Source of the DNA: Parus major
Taxonomy: Eukaryota; Chordata; Aves; Passeriformes; Paridae
Length of the DNA stretch: 64,000 nt
Direction of reading: 5' to 3'
NCBI RefSeq assembly: GCF_001522545.3
Contig: NC_031770.1
Location: 106,556,130 to 106,620,129 of the forward strand
Shown here: piece by piece, positions 54,274 through 64,000 of the stretch
Layout of the letters: every line of letters begins with the position of its first letter
Position numbering within the stretch: the first letter of the stretch is position 1
Notes under the pieces: generated by a model
What the model was told of the DNA's origin: nothing
What the model saw: only the letters and a program-made list of their open reading frames with translations
Database searches by the model: none
Position numbers and translations under genes: made by a program

Positions 54274-57200
54274 TTCAATCTATTATTCTGCCCTTTTCTG
54301 GGTGTGAAGATTACTCTCACTGATATTGTCTGTGCTGGACCCTCACCAGCTAGACACCTGAAAGCCCTGGTAGGGCAGGGAAAGTTCTCACCTGATTTAT
54401 GGAAAGGCTCTCTCAGATTCACTGCAATGTGTTATAAAAATTTCTCTGTAGTTCACTGTGCAAAATGAAGATGGGGATGTATTTTGCTGTAAATCTTAGA
54501 GGAGCTCAGAGAATAGCACAACCTTTGATTTTTTAGTTATTGCTGTGGTGGTAAAGGGCTTTTTATTTTTTCAGCTGTAATTGAGGTAGAGTAACTGTAG
54601 AGAAATTGCTCTTTATGTGTTTGAATAACAAAGACTCTGTGTGATGTATTAGATCACCTACTGAGGTCTTTCCTGGCTTATATTTCTAAACTTCTGTGAC
54701 TCTTCTGGGATGACAAAAGCTAAGGACAAAGATTTGTCTCCTAAGAGCTTGCAGGAATTGCAAAACAATTGCCGAATATGACCTTCTAGATGAATTTTAC
54801 AGCTTTGGGACAATGGGCTGCTCAATTCAACAACTTTTCTCTTGCCCTTGGCACTCTTTTTCACTATTAATGAAGTGTTCTCTTGGTGGAGCGTGCTATC
54901 ATCTTTCATGAGCAGCAATTGGGGGAGCATTAAGTACATAACAGGAAAGGCCTGATGGTGTTCCCAGCGTGGTGTGGGTAAACTTTCTGGTTGACTTATG
55001 TGTGAGCAGAATTTGGCTCCAGGGAGAAGCTGCCTCCTGCACTGAGCAGCAAAGACTTGTGTCACTGCTGGGACTTGCAGGGGCTGCCCACAGGGCAGAT
55101 GTGGGTGTGGGTCCCAGGAGCAGAAGGACCCCAAAGAACCAGAGCTGACCTGATGATATGGCAATGTTTTTTCCTTGCCCGTGCATTTCCTTCTTTCTCC
55201 CTCAGCCCTCTCACCAGTTCCAGGCAGTTCTGAGAGCTGCAGCCCCTCACTCCAGCCCTCCCTGTAAAACAGCTGCAGAAAGTGCCAAGGTGATTCCTTC
55301 AGTTTATCACCCCATGTGTGTCACAGCCAGGCTTAGGTTTCCCCGTGTTCCCACTCTAGATGTGAGACATATTCAGAAACATTCCTGACTTGCTTCCTGT
55401 TATGTATCCTGTCCTAAAGTAAATACCTGGGAGATACTGTCTAGTGTAGAAGTGTCCAGAGATCAATTTCATTTCAACATAACATTGTCATAGAGAATTT
55501 GTAGATTTTTCCACCTGTTTGGCATTCCTTCATGTGTGTTGCTATGAAAGAGTCCTTTTCTTCTAACTACAAAAGGAACATAGGTTTTGTTAATTGTCTT
55601 GCATTGGGCTCCTCACTTGACTCATGAAAAGCAGGACTGAAAATTGGCCAGAAGTTCTCCAGGGAACCTAAATGTTAGGGTAATAGTGGAATAGTTCTGC
55701 TGAAAGCAAATATCCCCATTTATTGGATCTCCAGTGTCTTGCATGAGCTGCCTTTGAAGGCTTCTAGAGGGAAATCCTGTCTGACATCCCTTGGCACCAG
55801 CTGCTTAGGCAGGTGCAAGACCTCACTGGAGATCCTGCAGAAAGACTGGCTTGCTGAGCATCAGAGAGAAATTAATCTTGTAAACATGTATTTCAGGGTA
55901 AGAGAAATTACCCTCTGCTCCTTATTTTCGTCAAGAGCAGCAGGATCTAAATCCTCCATCTAGGCAGACAGACCTTTGATACCCAAACGAGGTCAGAGGG
56001 AAAACCATATCTCCTGAACCTCAGACTCATTTACTGAGGGAAACTTGAAGCAAACTTTTACTCACAGGCAAGTTCAAAACCATTCTGTAGTAATATCAGG
56101 TTTAATACTTTCCTACTTTTCTATCCAGGTTTTGTAAGGTTTATCTAAAATGATAAAACATCTCTGCAGCCATCCCAGCTGTTCCTGTGCAAGTGAGAAC
56201 TATGTGAATAACTTCATGTTGTTCCTTTCTGGTCTGAGATTCTGTATCAGATCCCTGATTCACTGCACAGAGAGTGGTCAGGCATGGACCAGTTTGCTGA
56301 ACTCTACTAGAATTGCAGAAGTCTCCTGCAGGCATTTATTTTTTTTCTGAACTGTTTCAACTCATGAAAAAAACCTGTCAGTAAGCAAAAAGCTGAATAA
56401 CGAGGGGATGGCCACATGCCATAAATCCCTTTGAGTGTGAGACACCTTTTCCCATTTCCTCTGTGCATGTTGATGTTTTCACTGACTTCAGGCCTGCTCA
56501 GGCAAATTACTGACACTTGGAGAATCACATCTGTCACCTCCACTCAGTACAGCTTGGGAAAGTAAAGTACCATCAGTCATGAGGCCATGGACTAATAAAA
56601 TACTTGAAATGCTATTAAGGAAAAACACAAATTAAATAATTTTTTCTCTCTCTGTTTTCTCTCTCCTTCTCTCAGATGTGCAAAAATTCATTTGTATATT
56701 GCCTACAAGGGATATATACTGTGGATCCTCTTGCAGTGCAGCCTGGGAGCTATGCCTTTCCTCTTTATCTTAAATGACAAACTCAATAACTTATGACATA
56801 GTTTTGTTACACATTTGTCCTCTTTTCCAGTCAAAACTGAATGCTTTCTTTATGATGAAAAAATCTTGGAGATCCTTAACTATCAGTAAAATTTGTACTG
56901 TACAGAGATATTTTGCAACAGCCTGTAATAGGGTGGGCAATGTGATCTAAAATTGAAAGAACTGATCCAATTCTTTTGCAGGCTGTGATGCTTCACACTG
57001 GTCAAGCAGTAGGTTTGCTTCCCTATATCTTGCTTTTGACTTTCACTCCCTGCAGATCTTCAGGGGACCATTACTGCTGAAATAAAAAGTGAGTTGGGAC
57101 TTCATTGACATTTACCTTTAAAAATAGCTTGTGTGATGAAGGAACAAGACTGCATTGTTTTTCAGTCTAAACTTTTATTTGTCATAGTCATCAGCTGCTG

Positions 57201-57624
57201 TACCTGGAAGAAGGGAAGGCAGGTGTGTTAACCAGATGGACAGATGGAACAAAATGTCACTGAACTGTGCAGGAGTGGAAACAGAAAGACCTAGGACAAA
57301 TGACATTTTGGATGGAGGGTGACCCAGACAGTCAACTGCAGGCAAATTATTGTAAAAATTGAAAGAAATGTCTGAAAAAAAAAGTTTCAAGATGTAGTGA
57401 ATGCTGCTGAATTCTTGCAACTGTTGTGCTGGGAAAAGGGGGAAAAGGCAGATTTTTAACTGTATACACAAAGAATGTGTTGGAGGGTTTCCTCAGAGGA
57501 GGAGGATACAACTTATTTATTCCCTTCAGGCATCCTGGCTTAACTAGGACATCACTTGCAGCAACTTCAGATCTTTGGGGAGCACCCCTCATTTCAGAAG
57601 GGCTCTCTCTGGAACTATCAGGGA
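54274..57624. other. Unique sequence, no gene recognised
   Basis: The 168-codon minus frame at 54658-55164 is overlapped by other minus and plus frames (54899-55186, 55158-55388) and has no recognisable domain. No repeat family is recognised elsewhere in the stretch. Confidence 0.5.
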
Positions 57625-57715
57625 TATAGAACCATGGAAGAGTGGTTTGGGTTGGAAGAGACCTAAAATCTCATCTAGCTCCAACCTCCCTGCCATGGAC
57701 TAGATTTATGTTGGT
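57625..57715 (-). mobile_element. Short CR1 LINE 3' end, minus strand
   Basis: It reads TATAGAACCATGGAAGAGTG, 'gtttgggttggaagagacct', 'aaaatctcatctagctccaa' and 'cctccctgccatggactaga'. Same 3' group as the copy at 10951; strongly 5' truncated. Confidence 0.85.
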
Positions 57716-60147
57716 CCATTTTCCTTTAATCTCCAACCTCTTTGGAGCCAGTTCTTCCCCTTCTTCAACTGCAACAACCCATATCTGAATGTTGTTTCCC
57801 AATTTCTTATTCTAACACATGATCTGCTTATTTTTCAGTTTGTTTGTTTGTTTGTTTATTTGTTTTACTACTAAAAAATAAACTTCTTAACTCATGCAAT
57901 GCACAAAAATTTCTACCAAGGATGTGTGTATTATTACTCCAGTGTGCAATTTATATATATACTTATTTATACTCCAGTGTCCAGGTTTTATAGGTAAGGG
58001 CCTTTTCTGTTACTACTGTTGTACAATGATTACAGAGAGAGCCTGAAAATGGCAGCTGCAGTGAGATTTCCATTTTGGCTGGACAACAGCATGAAACACA
58101 GAATTCTGGTACTGAAACTGTTGTTTCTGAGAGGCCACAGAGACCCTACAACTGGTTGTTTTTTACTAGAATTCTAAAAATCTATTTTTAAATAGACACA
58201 ATCATTGAAAAAAACCTGCATTAACCATAAAATTAACCTCAAGCCTTTCCATACCAAACACAAAAATTTGATTTCCCCTCCCTCATAATTAAAATGAAAA
58301 AAAAGAGAAACAAACATAAACTTCAAAGACTCAGTATTGGCCCAAAGAAGAATAAAAGAAAATGTGTTGGTTTTAATCTTTTTTGCAAATTGACCAGCTG
58401 TCCAGTCTGGTGCAATTAAACAGACACACAAAACAAGCATCCTAAATATTCTCAATTCACTATTCAGATACATGAAGGAAGCAGTGACTCAGGAAGACCA
58501 AAAGACACCCAAATAAGCCCAAGGTGACTGGTCTGCAATGAACTATGAATATAAAGGAATCTCTGCTAAATCTTGAAATTCAGATCAAAGGAAACAGAAA
58601 ATACAAACCAGTGGCTCAGCACATATATGTGGATTTCATCATCATTCAATTTGATTCATTTGCATTTAAAAAGCAATTTATATTAATACAACTGGCTGTA
58701 TTAAGCCAGTTTTGGGTGGTTTTATTTCAGTAGCTGCACTTCTTGATGTAAGTTTATCAGGCAAAGGAAAGCCTTTCTTTCTATGTCTGCACAGAACATT
58801 TTCAACAAGAAGTTTTATAACTTAGTAGCATAAAATTTTGATGTATATGTTGTTTGTGTGTACCATCTAACAAACCCTAATTTTTCTTCCTCCTAAAGAA
58901 AGTGCAGCAAATGATCCTCTGCAGTAACCACTATTGATATTTTCACTTACTTCATTCCATTTAATAAATTTCAATTTTTTCAATATAGCTGTCATGTTCA
59001 AAGACTTTAGTGAAATAGGACCACCTATTTATCTTGCAGTCATTTACCTGTAAAACAAGAGATCTATGTTTTTGTGACAGTTTTAGGAGGCTGCAACACA
59101 AGGTACTGTAAAGCTCCAAGACTCCCATTCATACCTGTTCTTTTTCCCAGAGGTTTCCCTCCCCTCAGCAGCGTTCAGTGTCAATATCAAACTTTATGGG
59201 TGTCTGCTTTAATTATGGGAGACAGGAGGCAGAAAGGCAGGAGCAGCTTTGGTGACAGGGAGAAAGTGGTAATTGATTTTTTACTTAGAAAGAAAGTCAA
59301 CTGCACTTCTAGGCCAAGATTAAGAAATCCTGTTTTTCAATTCCTGACCCAGTCTTCCAGCAGATCTACGAGATGGTACTGATGACTGTCATGGTTATTT
59401 ACATTCATCTCTTATAGGCTTCAAATCAGCACTTTTCCCACAATAATAAGAATATTCTCTTATATGTATTTTAGTGGTATGCAGACTTCTACACTGTGGC
59501 CAGCTTTCCAGCCAGGCATTTCCTGGCACAGCCTGTCCTTCAGCTGAGCACTGATATGCAGTCTGGTCTTCCTCTTTCCCCTGTGACAGGGAGTCAGTGA
59601 TTACGTGAAAAATGAGATCAAAATTTACTTTATCTTTGGTGAAAATCACCTTCCACAACCCCAAACTGTCCTTCAGTCAATTCCACTGCCTACAAAATAG
59701 AATGGGCCCAATTTTTGGGAGTCAGTGGTGTTGTTAATGGGACCCATCCTCTGTGGGGTGAAACAGCTGATCTCCTTTGGGACAGAGAAGTCTCTGCATG
59801 TAGAAAAGACTTTCATGCTTTAATTTATACTAGTCCAGGTAGAGAGTTCATTTGGGACCACTGTCAGTTTGAACAAGGATTTCCAATATAATTAACATTA
59901 TAACTAAAAAAAAATTAATGTAAGTAGAGCCACCTGGGGTGAATAAATGAAAACAGTGGAGGGCTCCAGTAAACTTTTTAGGTCCCTTGCTATGTGCAAG
60001 TATCTTTTCAAAATTCTCCTGCCCTTGAAACCATGATCTAACAGACCCCAATACATTCATTACCACTGATATGGATGTCGTGCTCCCCAAAGCATATCCT
60101 AGCAGGACTGGAGAGCAGAAAACAAGAAGAAGAGACAGAAAGATGTC
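57716..60147. other. Unique sequence with a TTTG microsatellite, no gene recognised
   Basis: A short TTTG repeat lies at 57839-57866. Frames at 58174-58473 (minus) and 59074-59382 (plus) are unrecognised. Composition is AT-leaning. Confidence 0.5.
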
Positions 60148-60407
60148 TCCAGCTCAAGAGGAAATGGCCTCAGCTTGCATTGAGGATTTAGATTGGATGT
60201 CAGGAACAATTCCTTCACTGTGGTCAAGCACTGGGACAAGCTGCCCAGGAAAGTGGTGGGGTCACCACTGCTGGGACTATTTAGAAGATGTGTAGATGTG
60301 GCTCTGAAGGACACTGCTCAGTGGTGGACTTGGCTGTGCTGGCTTAACCATTGGACATGATGACTTTAAAGGTCTTTTCCAACCCACATAATTCCATGGT
60401 TCTATGA
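60148..60407 (+). mobile_element. CR1 LINE 3' fragment, plus strand
   Basis: It reads 'tccagctcaagaggaaatgg', 'cctcagcttgcattgaggat', 'ttagattggatgtcaggaac', 'tcaagcactgggacaagctg', 'cccaggaaagtggtggggtc', 'gtgtagatgtggctctgaag', 'cagtggtggacttggctgtg' and ends CATGGTTCTATGAC. Same group as the copy at 54031. The open frame at 60071-60295 and its antisense partner are repeat by-products. Confidence 0.93.
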
Positions 60408-62195
60408 CACAGAACAGCAGAGGAGTTTTGTGGGGGGATCTTGTGATTCCTGAGCAAGGGCTGTGCACCTCCCAGTGAGGAAGGCAGTGGAAAGGGCAGT
60501 CTGCCTTGGTATGAAGCAGAGAGTGAGCAAGAAATCTGCCTGGGCTCTGTAGTTCCTGGAGGTGTCTGTAAATTTAGTTTATCCTCTAGTTTAGTAATCC
60601 CAGGTGCTCTGACATTGCATTAATCACGCCCAAGGGAGATATTATCCCTAAGAGAAACCAGGAACAGGAGAGCTGTCAGAACCTGGCGGAGTGTCCCCAT
60701 GGGAAAGGGAGAAGGTGACCTTGTTTAGCTTGCCAAGTGTCACAGCAGGGAGAGTGCCCTGCCCCAGGGTGAGAAAATACAGCAAAACCAATCACCTTAA
60801 GAGAGTTCAGAGGGACTAAAAAGGGATCTGTGCATATTAATATCTATGGAAATGCTTTGCTTTCCTAAGTTCATTAGTGCATGGTTACCTCTCTTCATTC
60901 CTCATACACTCTTGTGCTCCCAGTAAATCCTCCCACCTCTCTTCACTCTTGCATCCTTATCTGTAAGGAGGGGGGTTTGGGCTCCTGGGCTGGAGGTTGT
61001 TAGATTTATGTTCTTGTCTTTGGTCCTGTGAGCCTGTCACTGCCTGCCAGACAGTGCTATTAGTGCTGAATTCCTTCAAAGGCAGCAGCAGCAGCCTCTG
61101 TCTGACACAGAGGGAACTTTAAGGTCAGGTACCGAGAAACCCAGATGCTGAGGAATGTATACCAACTTCTCAGTGACAGTGGAGAAATCCTATACATCCT
61201 TGCAGAGGGAAGAGGGAAGACATTTGAGCTACAACGTGGGAAAAATGCTGGATTTGCTTCTGAATTTGTTGGTAAAACATTTACATTTTTATCACTACCA
61301 GCAAACCATCCATTTCTGGGAGCTGCTGTGGAGCTTTGGGACCAGCTGGCACAGCCAGGCTGTTCCTTGCCATTCCCTTCCCTCCAGAGCTTCATGGAAA
61401 AGGTCCTTGGTCTGAACTGATTCCCAAACCATGCTGGGGAACCAACCATTTGGGAAGCCACTGGCTGGTCTGGGCCAAGGGAAGGGCTTTTTAATCTTTT
61501 TACCATGATGGATGCTGAGTTCCTGTACCTGTGCCCCAGTGTTAATTTTCTGGTGTCAACAAAGGCAAATGAGAAAGAAGTTCATGCTTCACAGAGGATC
61601 CAATTTCAGAACATTAAAGAGGTGCAGGACCAGAAAATCTTTGTTTTCTCTCAAGTTATAGAGAGCCAATATTTAATATTGAGGGCTCAGCACCCCAATA
61701 AAGATCTCTTCGTTTAGCAACAATACTGAAAAGAAAATAAAATGCAAACCTCACATACCCTCCATGGGTCACTGAACTAGCTAAGCCCTTCATCTCCCTC
61801 ATTTTTGGGCTACCTGGCCATCATTTCAAGCTGGAAACACAGAATTTGAAGTACTAGAAAATCATGCTAGTTATGGTGTTCCTTTCAGCTCTAAGGCACA
61901 GACTAAAATTCACTTCTTACCACATTTGATATATTTAGTGTTGTCAACAGGCAGGAGAAAATGCTGCTTGTGCTTTCATTGGCATTTCAATGTTTTTTTA
62001 TGATTGATGTCAAGGGGATATTTAGGTGACATATATTCATACTGTTTTCTCACCACAAAGGGAAAAAAAAACCCTAACAAACCAAGACATTTGAAATTAA
62101 GCCTACTAATTAATAATTAATTACCATCTGTGATGAGAAGACAAGGGACAAAATTGTGAAAAATTTTCTGGAACACTGGGTTTGGAGGGATGATA
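60408..62195. other. Unique sequence, no gene recognised
   Basis: Overlapping frames at 61060-61506 (minus, 148 codons), 61145-61420 (plus, 91 codons) and 61155-61415 (plus) occupy the same bases in three frames and have no recognisable domain. No repeat family is recognised. Confidence 0.5.
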
Positions 62196-62450
62196 AGTTG
62201 TACAAATGGCAGCTGTTTTTAGTGGCAATCCTGAAGGTAAATTGCAGAGGTAAAAACTGATTAATGTCTTTATTAATAACCTGGAAGATGGGGTGGTGCA
62301 GTGTCATAAGTTCATGGACAGCATCACATCTAATCAATCACCTGGGGGTGGAATATGGAGGGTGTGTTGCTGTGTCAAGGGACATAGCTTGGGAAAAGGT
62401 GTTGACAGGAGGTTTCACAGAGAGACATGAAGAGGAAATATCACCTTTAT
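62196..62450 (+). mobile_element. Degenerate CR1 reverse-transcriptase fragment, plus strand
   Basis: In frame from 62257 the translation reads LINVFINNLEDGVVQC followed by HKFMDSIT. It aligns with the CR1 reverse-transcriptase stretch that reads FNIFINDLDEGIECTL then SKFADDTK. The catalytic FADD/YADD box is replaced by FMDS, so the fragment is inactive. After a shift to another frame the text GGCVAVSRDIAWEKV resembles the following CR1 stretch EGCAAIQRDLDRLEKW. Upstream, 'acaaatggcagctg' corresponds to the SKWRPV region. It is an internal piece without a 3' tail, older and more decayed than the 3' fragments, with at least one frameshift. Confidence 0.62.
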
Positions 62451-62916
62451 AAATTGGCAACTGATGGCCTGAGACCAGTCCATGCCCCAATAAACTGTGA
62501 AACCAAAGAAATGTTAAAAACATTGGATTTGGGATTAAAATTATGACTATGTACAGTAAGATGAGAAAGAAAATTTCAGGTTTCCCAGCATGGCAAAGGA
62601 ATCTCTGGGGTTATAGGAGATCTTGTGTGTAGCACTACTGATTGATTCAACACTTGCAGGCATTGTTTTTAGCAATAGAGCCACTGTGCTTGGAGGTTGA
62701 CATGATTTTCATAAAGAAAAATGCCGTTGACAGTTTATCGTCCTTCAGAGTTGCCTGACATTACCCAAAAAATAATCAGGTATTTGTGGAGACCTTGGTG
62801 AATACTGGAATAACATTTTTCACATGATCAGTACTAGGGAGTTTCTACCCTGATAGTCATACTATGATAGTCTCCTGGGTCAAGAGACAAAACCTATAAA
62901 AGTCAATATTTTCTTA
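62451..62916. other. Unique sequence, no gene recognised
   Basis: Nothing recognisable. Confidence 0.5.
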
Positions 62917-63075
62917 TATTATCCTTAATATTATTATTGATATAATTATTCTTTAATTATTATTTTAATAATTAATTAATTAAAATATTTTCTTTAATTT
63001 AATTATTTAATTATTATATTATTATTATGTCTAATTAATATATTATTCTTATATTTATTCTTAAAATAAATCTAT
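62917..63075. repeat. AT-rich low-complexity tract
   Basis: Almost entirely A and T, built of TTATTA, TTAATTAA and ATATT words with no clean period. It contains many short palindromes. Confidence 0.9.
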
Positions 63076-64000
63076 ATTTTCTTCATCATCTTCATTAGGA
63101 TTTAAACCAGGCGACTGTTTAAAACATGGAATGAGGGGATATAGATAACTGTGTGATTCTGTGCATATGGGGGTTAATTTTGCAAATCATATAATCTTTA
63201 CTGGAATCTATTTGATGGATATTTAAAATTCAAAAGTACATTAGATGAAAAGTCAGCGCTTCTCGTGAATGGCTCATTAATTGGAAAGGTGTCTAAAGTC
63301 AGCAATGATCACAGTTAGCCCAAACTGGGTCTTTGAGTTTTAGCAATTTACTACTGCCAAAAGCAGAATATTGAATTAACTGAGCACAGACTCATGTTGA
63401 TGGGATCCCTCTCACCTTATTCAGGAATGGGATTCCATCCTTGTTTTTTGTGCCTGCAGTGTGTAGGCCCACACCTGAGAAATCATCTTAGACATTGTTT
63501 AGGCAAGATAGAAAGCAATGGACAACTTAATCTATTTCAGCTGTCTTTGCTCAAGTGAAACAAGAGGACTCAGGATGGTTGCACTGTCCACTGAGTCCAA
63601 AGTGAGCCTCCATTGAGTTCAGAGCCTGGGCAATTAGAGCAAACACCAATATTTACTTTGTGGATGACAGCATATGGGGCAATTAAGACTGCTGTTAGTC
63701 CAGGCTCACCGTTTGGTTAAAAGGAGCAGGCACAATCAGTAGGAGATCCCTTCAACATACTCAGGGTGTGAGGATCTCATCCCCTCTGGAGTCTGCTGCT
63801 CTGAATTCCTGGTGGAAGGGAGCACCTTGTTCCTCCTGCTGATGACAGGAGGAGAAGGCTCCTGGCCTCCCTCTGCTCAGGGGATAGGCTAGCATGCAAT
63901 CTATCTACGAGCTAAAGGATCTCAGCCTGTTTATCATACATAAACCTAAAAATGCCCAGTCTTAGGGCAGGCAACTTAGGATGCAAATTTTTGCTGTTCA
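63076..64000. other. Unique sequence to the window edge
   Basis: No gene or repeat is recognised. The last 300 bases are somewhat GC-richer, but no CR1 signature is visible. Confidence 0.5.

Noticed and set aside
54658..55164. 168-codon minus-strand frame
   Set aside because: No domain, low-complexity serine/leucine composition, and overlapping frames on the same and opposite strands.
61060..61506. 148-codon minus and 91-codon plus frames
   Set aside because: Three frames are open over the same bases and none resembles a known protein.
1..64000. CRISPR arrays, operons, phage or bacterial genes
   Set aside because: The repeat content is vertebrate (avian) retrotransposon sequence. No spaced direct repeats of CRISPR type and no dense coding were found.
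1..64000. Endogenous retrovirus proviruses
   Set aside because: No paired long terminal repeats, primer-binding site or gag/pol/env-like frame was recognised. The unclassified repeat pair at 14.8 and 26.3 kb is the only candidate for LTR-derived sequence and is unproven.

Overview
This window reads as euchromatic, gene-poor nuclear DNA from a bird, most likely a songbird (passerine). The base composition is AT-leaning and CpG-poor. Every open frame outside repeats and the assembly gap is short and unrecognised. The dispersed repeats I can name are avian-type CR1 LINE 3' fragments, many ending in the diagnostic TCTATGATTC tail or its reverse complement. One element joins a degraded tRNA-Ile-like head to a CR1-like tail, which matches what I recall of the songbird SINE TguSINE1. 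One older CR1 fragment near 25.4 kb resembles a reptile/turtle type. The species calls rest on remembered repeat consensus sequences, not on a search.

Layout. 1-11 kb is mostly single-copy DNA with one CR1 near 2.7 kb, a TA microsatellite near 5.2 kb and two AT-rich blocks that look like possible conserved non-coding DNA. 11-22 kb carries seven CR1 pieces, including a head-to-tail pair at 21.2-22.0 kb that may be one chimeric insertion, plus one copy of an unclassified dispersed repeat at 14.8 kb. 22-30 kb has poly-A tracts, a candidate enhancer-like block at 24.8 kb, the ancient CR1, the second copy of the unclassified repeat and two CR1 pieces. 30-43 kb is largely unique sequence with a long ATT microsatellite, a four-unit 19-bp minisatellite, a strong short hairpin near 35.0 kb and a cluster of splice-like signals at 36.3-37.3 kb. 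A 695-bp run of N (43132-43826) is an assembly gap. 44-64 kb has another long CR1, several shorter ones, the tRNA-derived SINE at 53.7 kb, a degenerate CR1 reverse-transcriptase fragment at 62.2 kb and an AT-rich low-complexity tract near 63 kb.

No protein-coding gene, structural RNA gene, CRISPR array, operon or intact mobile element can be supported. The window is therefore intergenic sequence or the inside of a very long intron. I did not find a new biological system. The items most worth a second look are the SINE with an internal tandem duplication, the possible chimeric CR1, the unclassified repeat pair, the hairpin at 34974-35004, the palindromic CArG box near 17.29 kb beside a protein-like open frame, and the splice-signal cluster at 36.3-37.3 kb.
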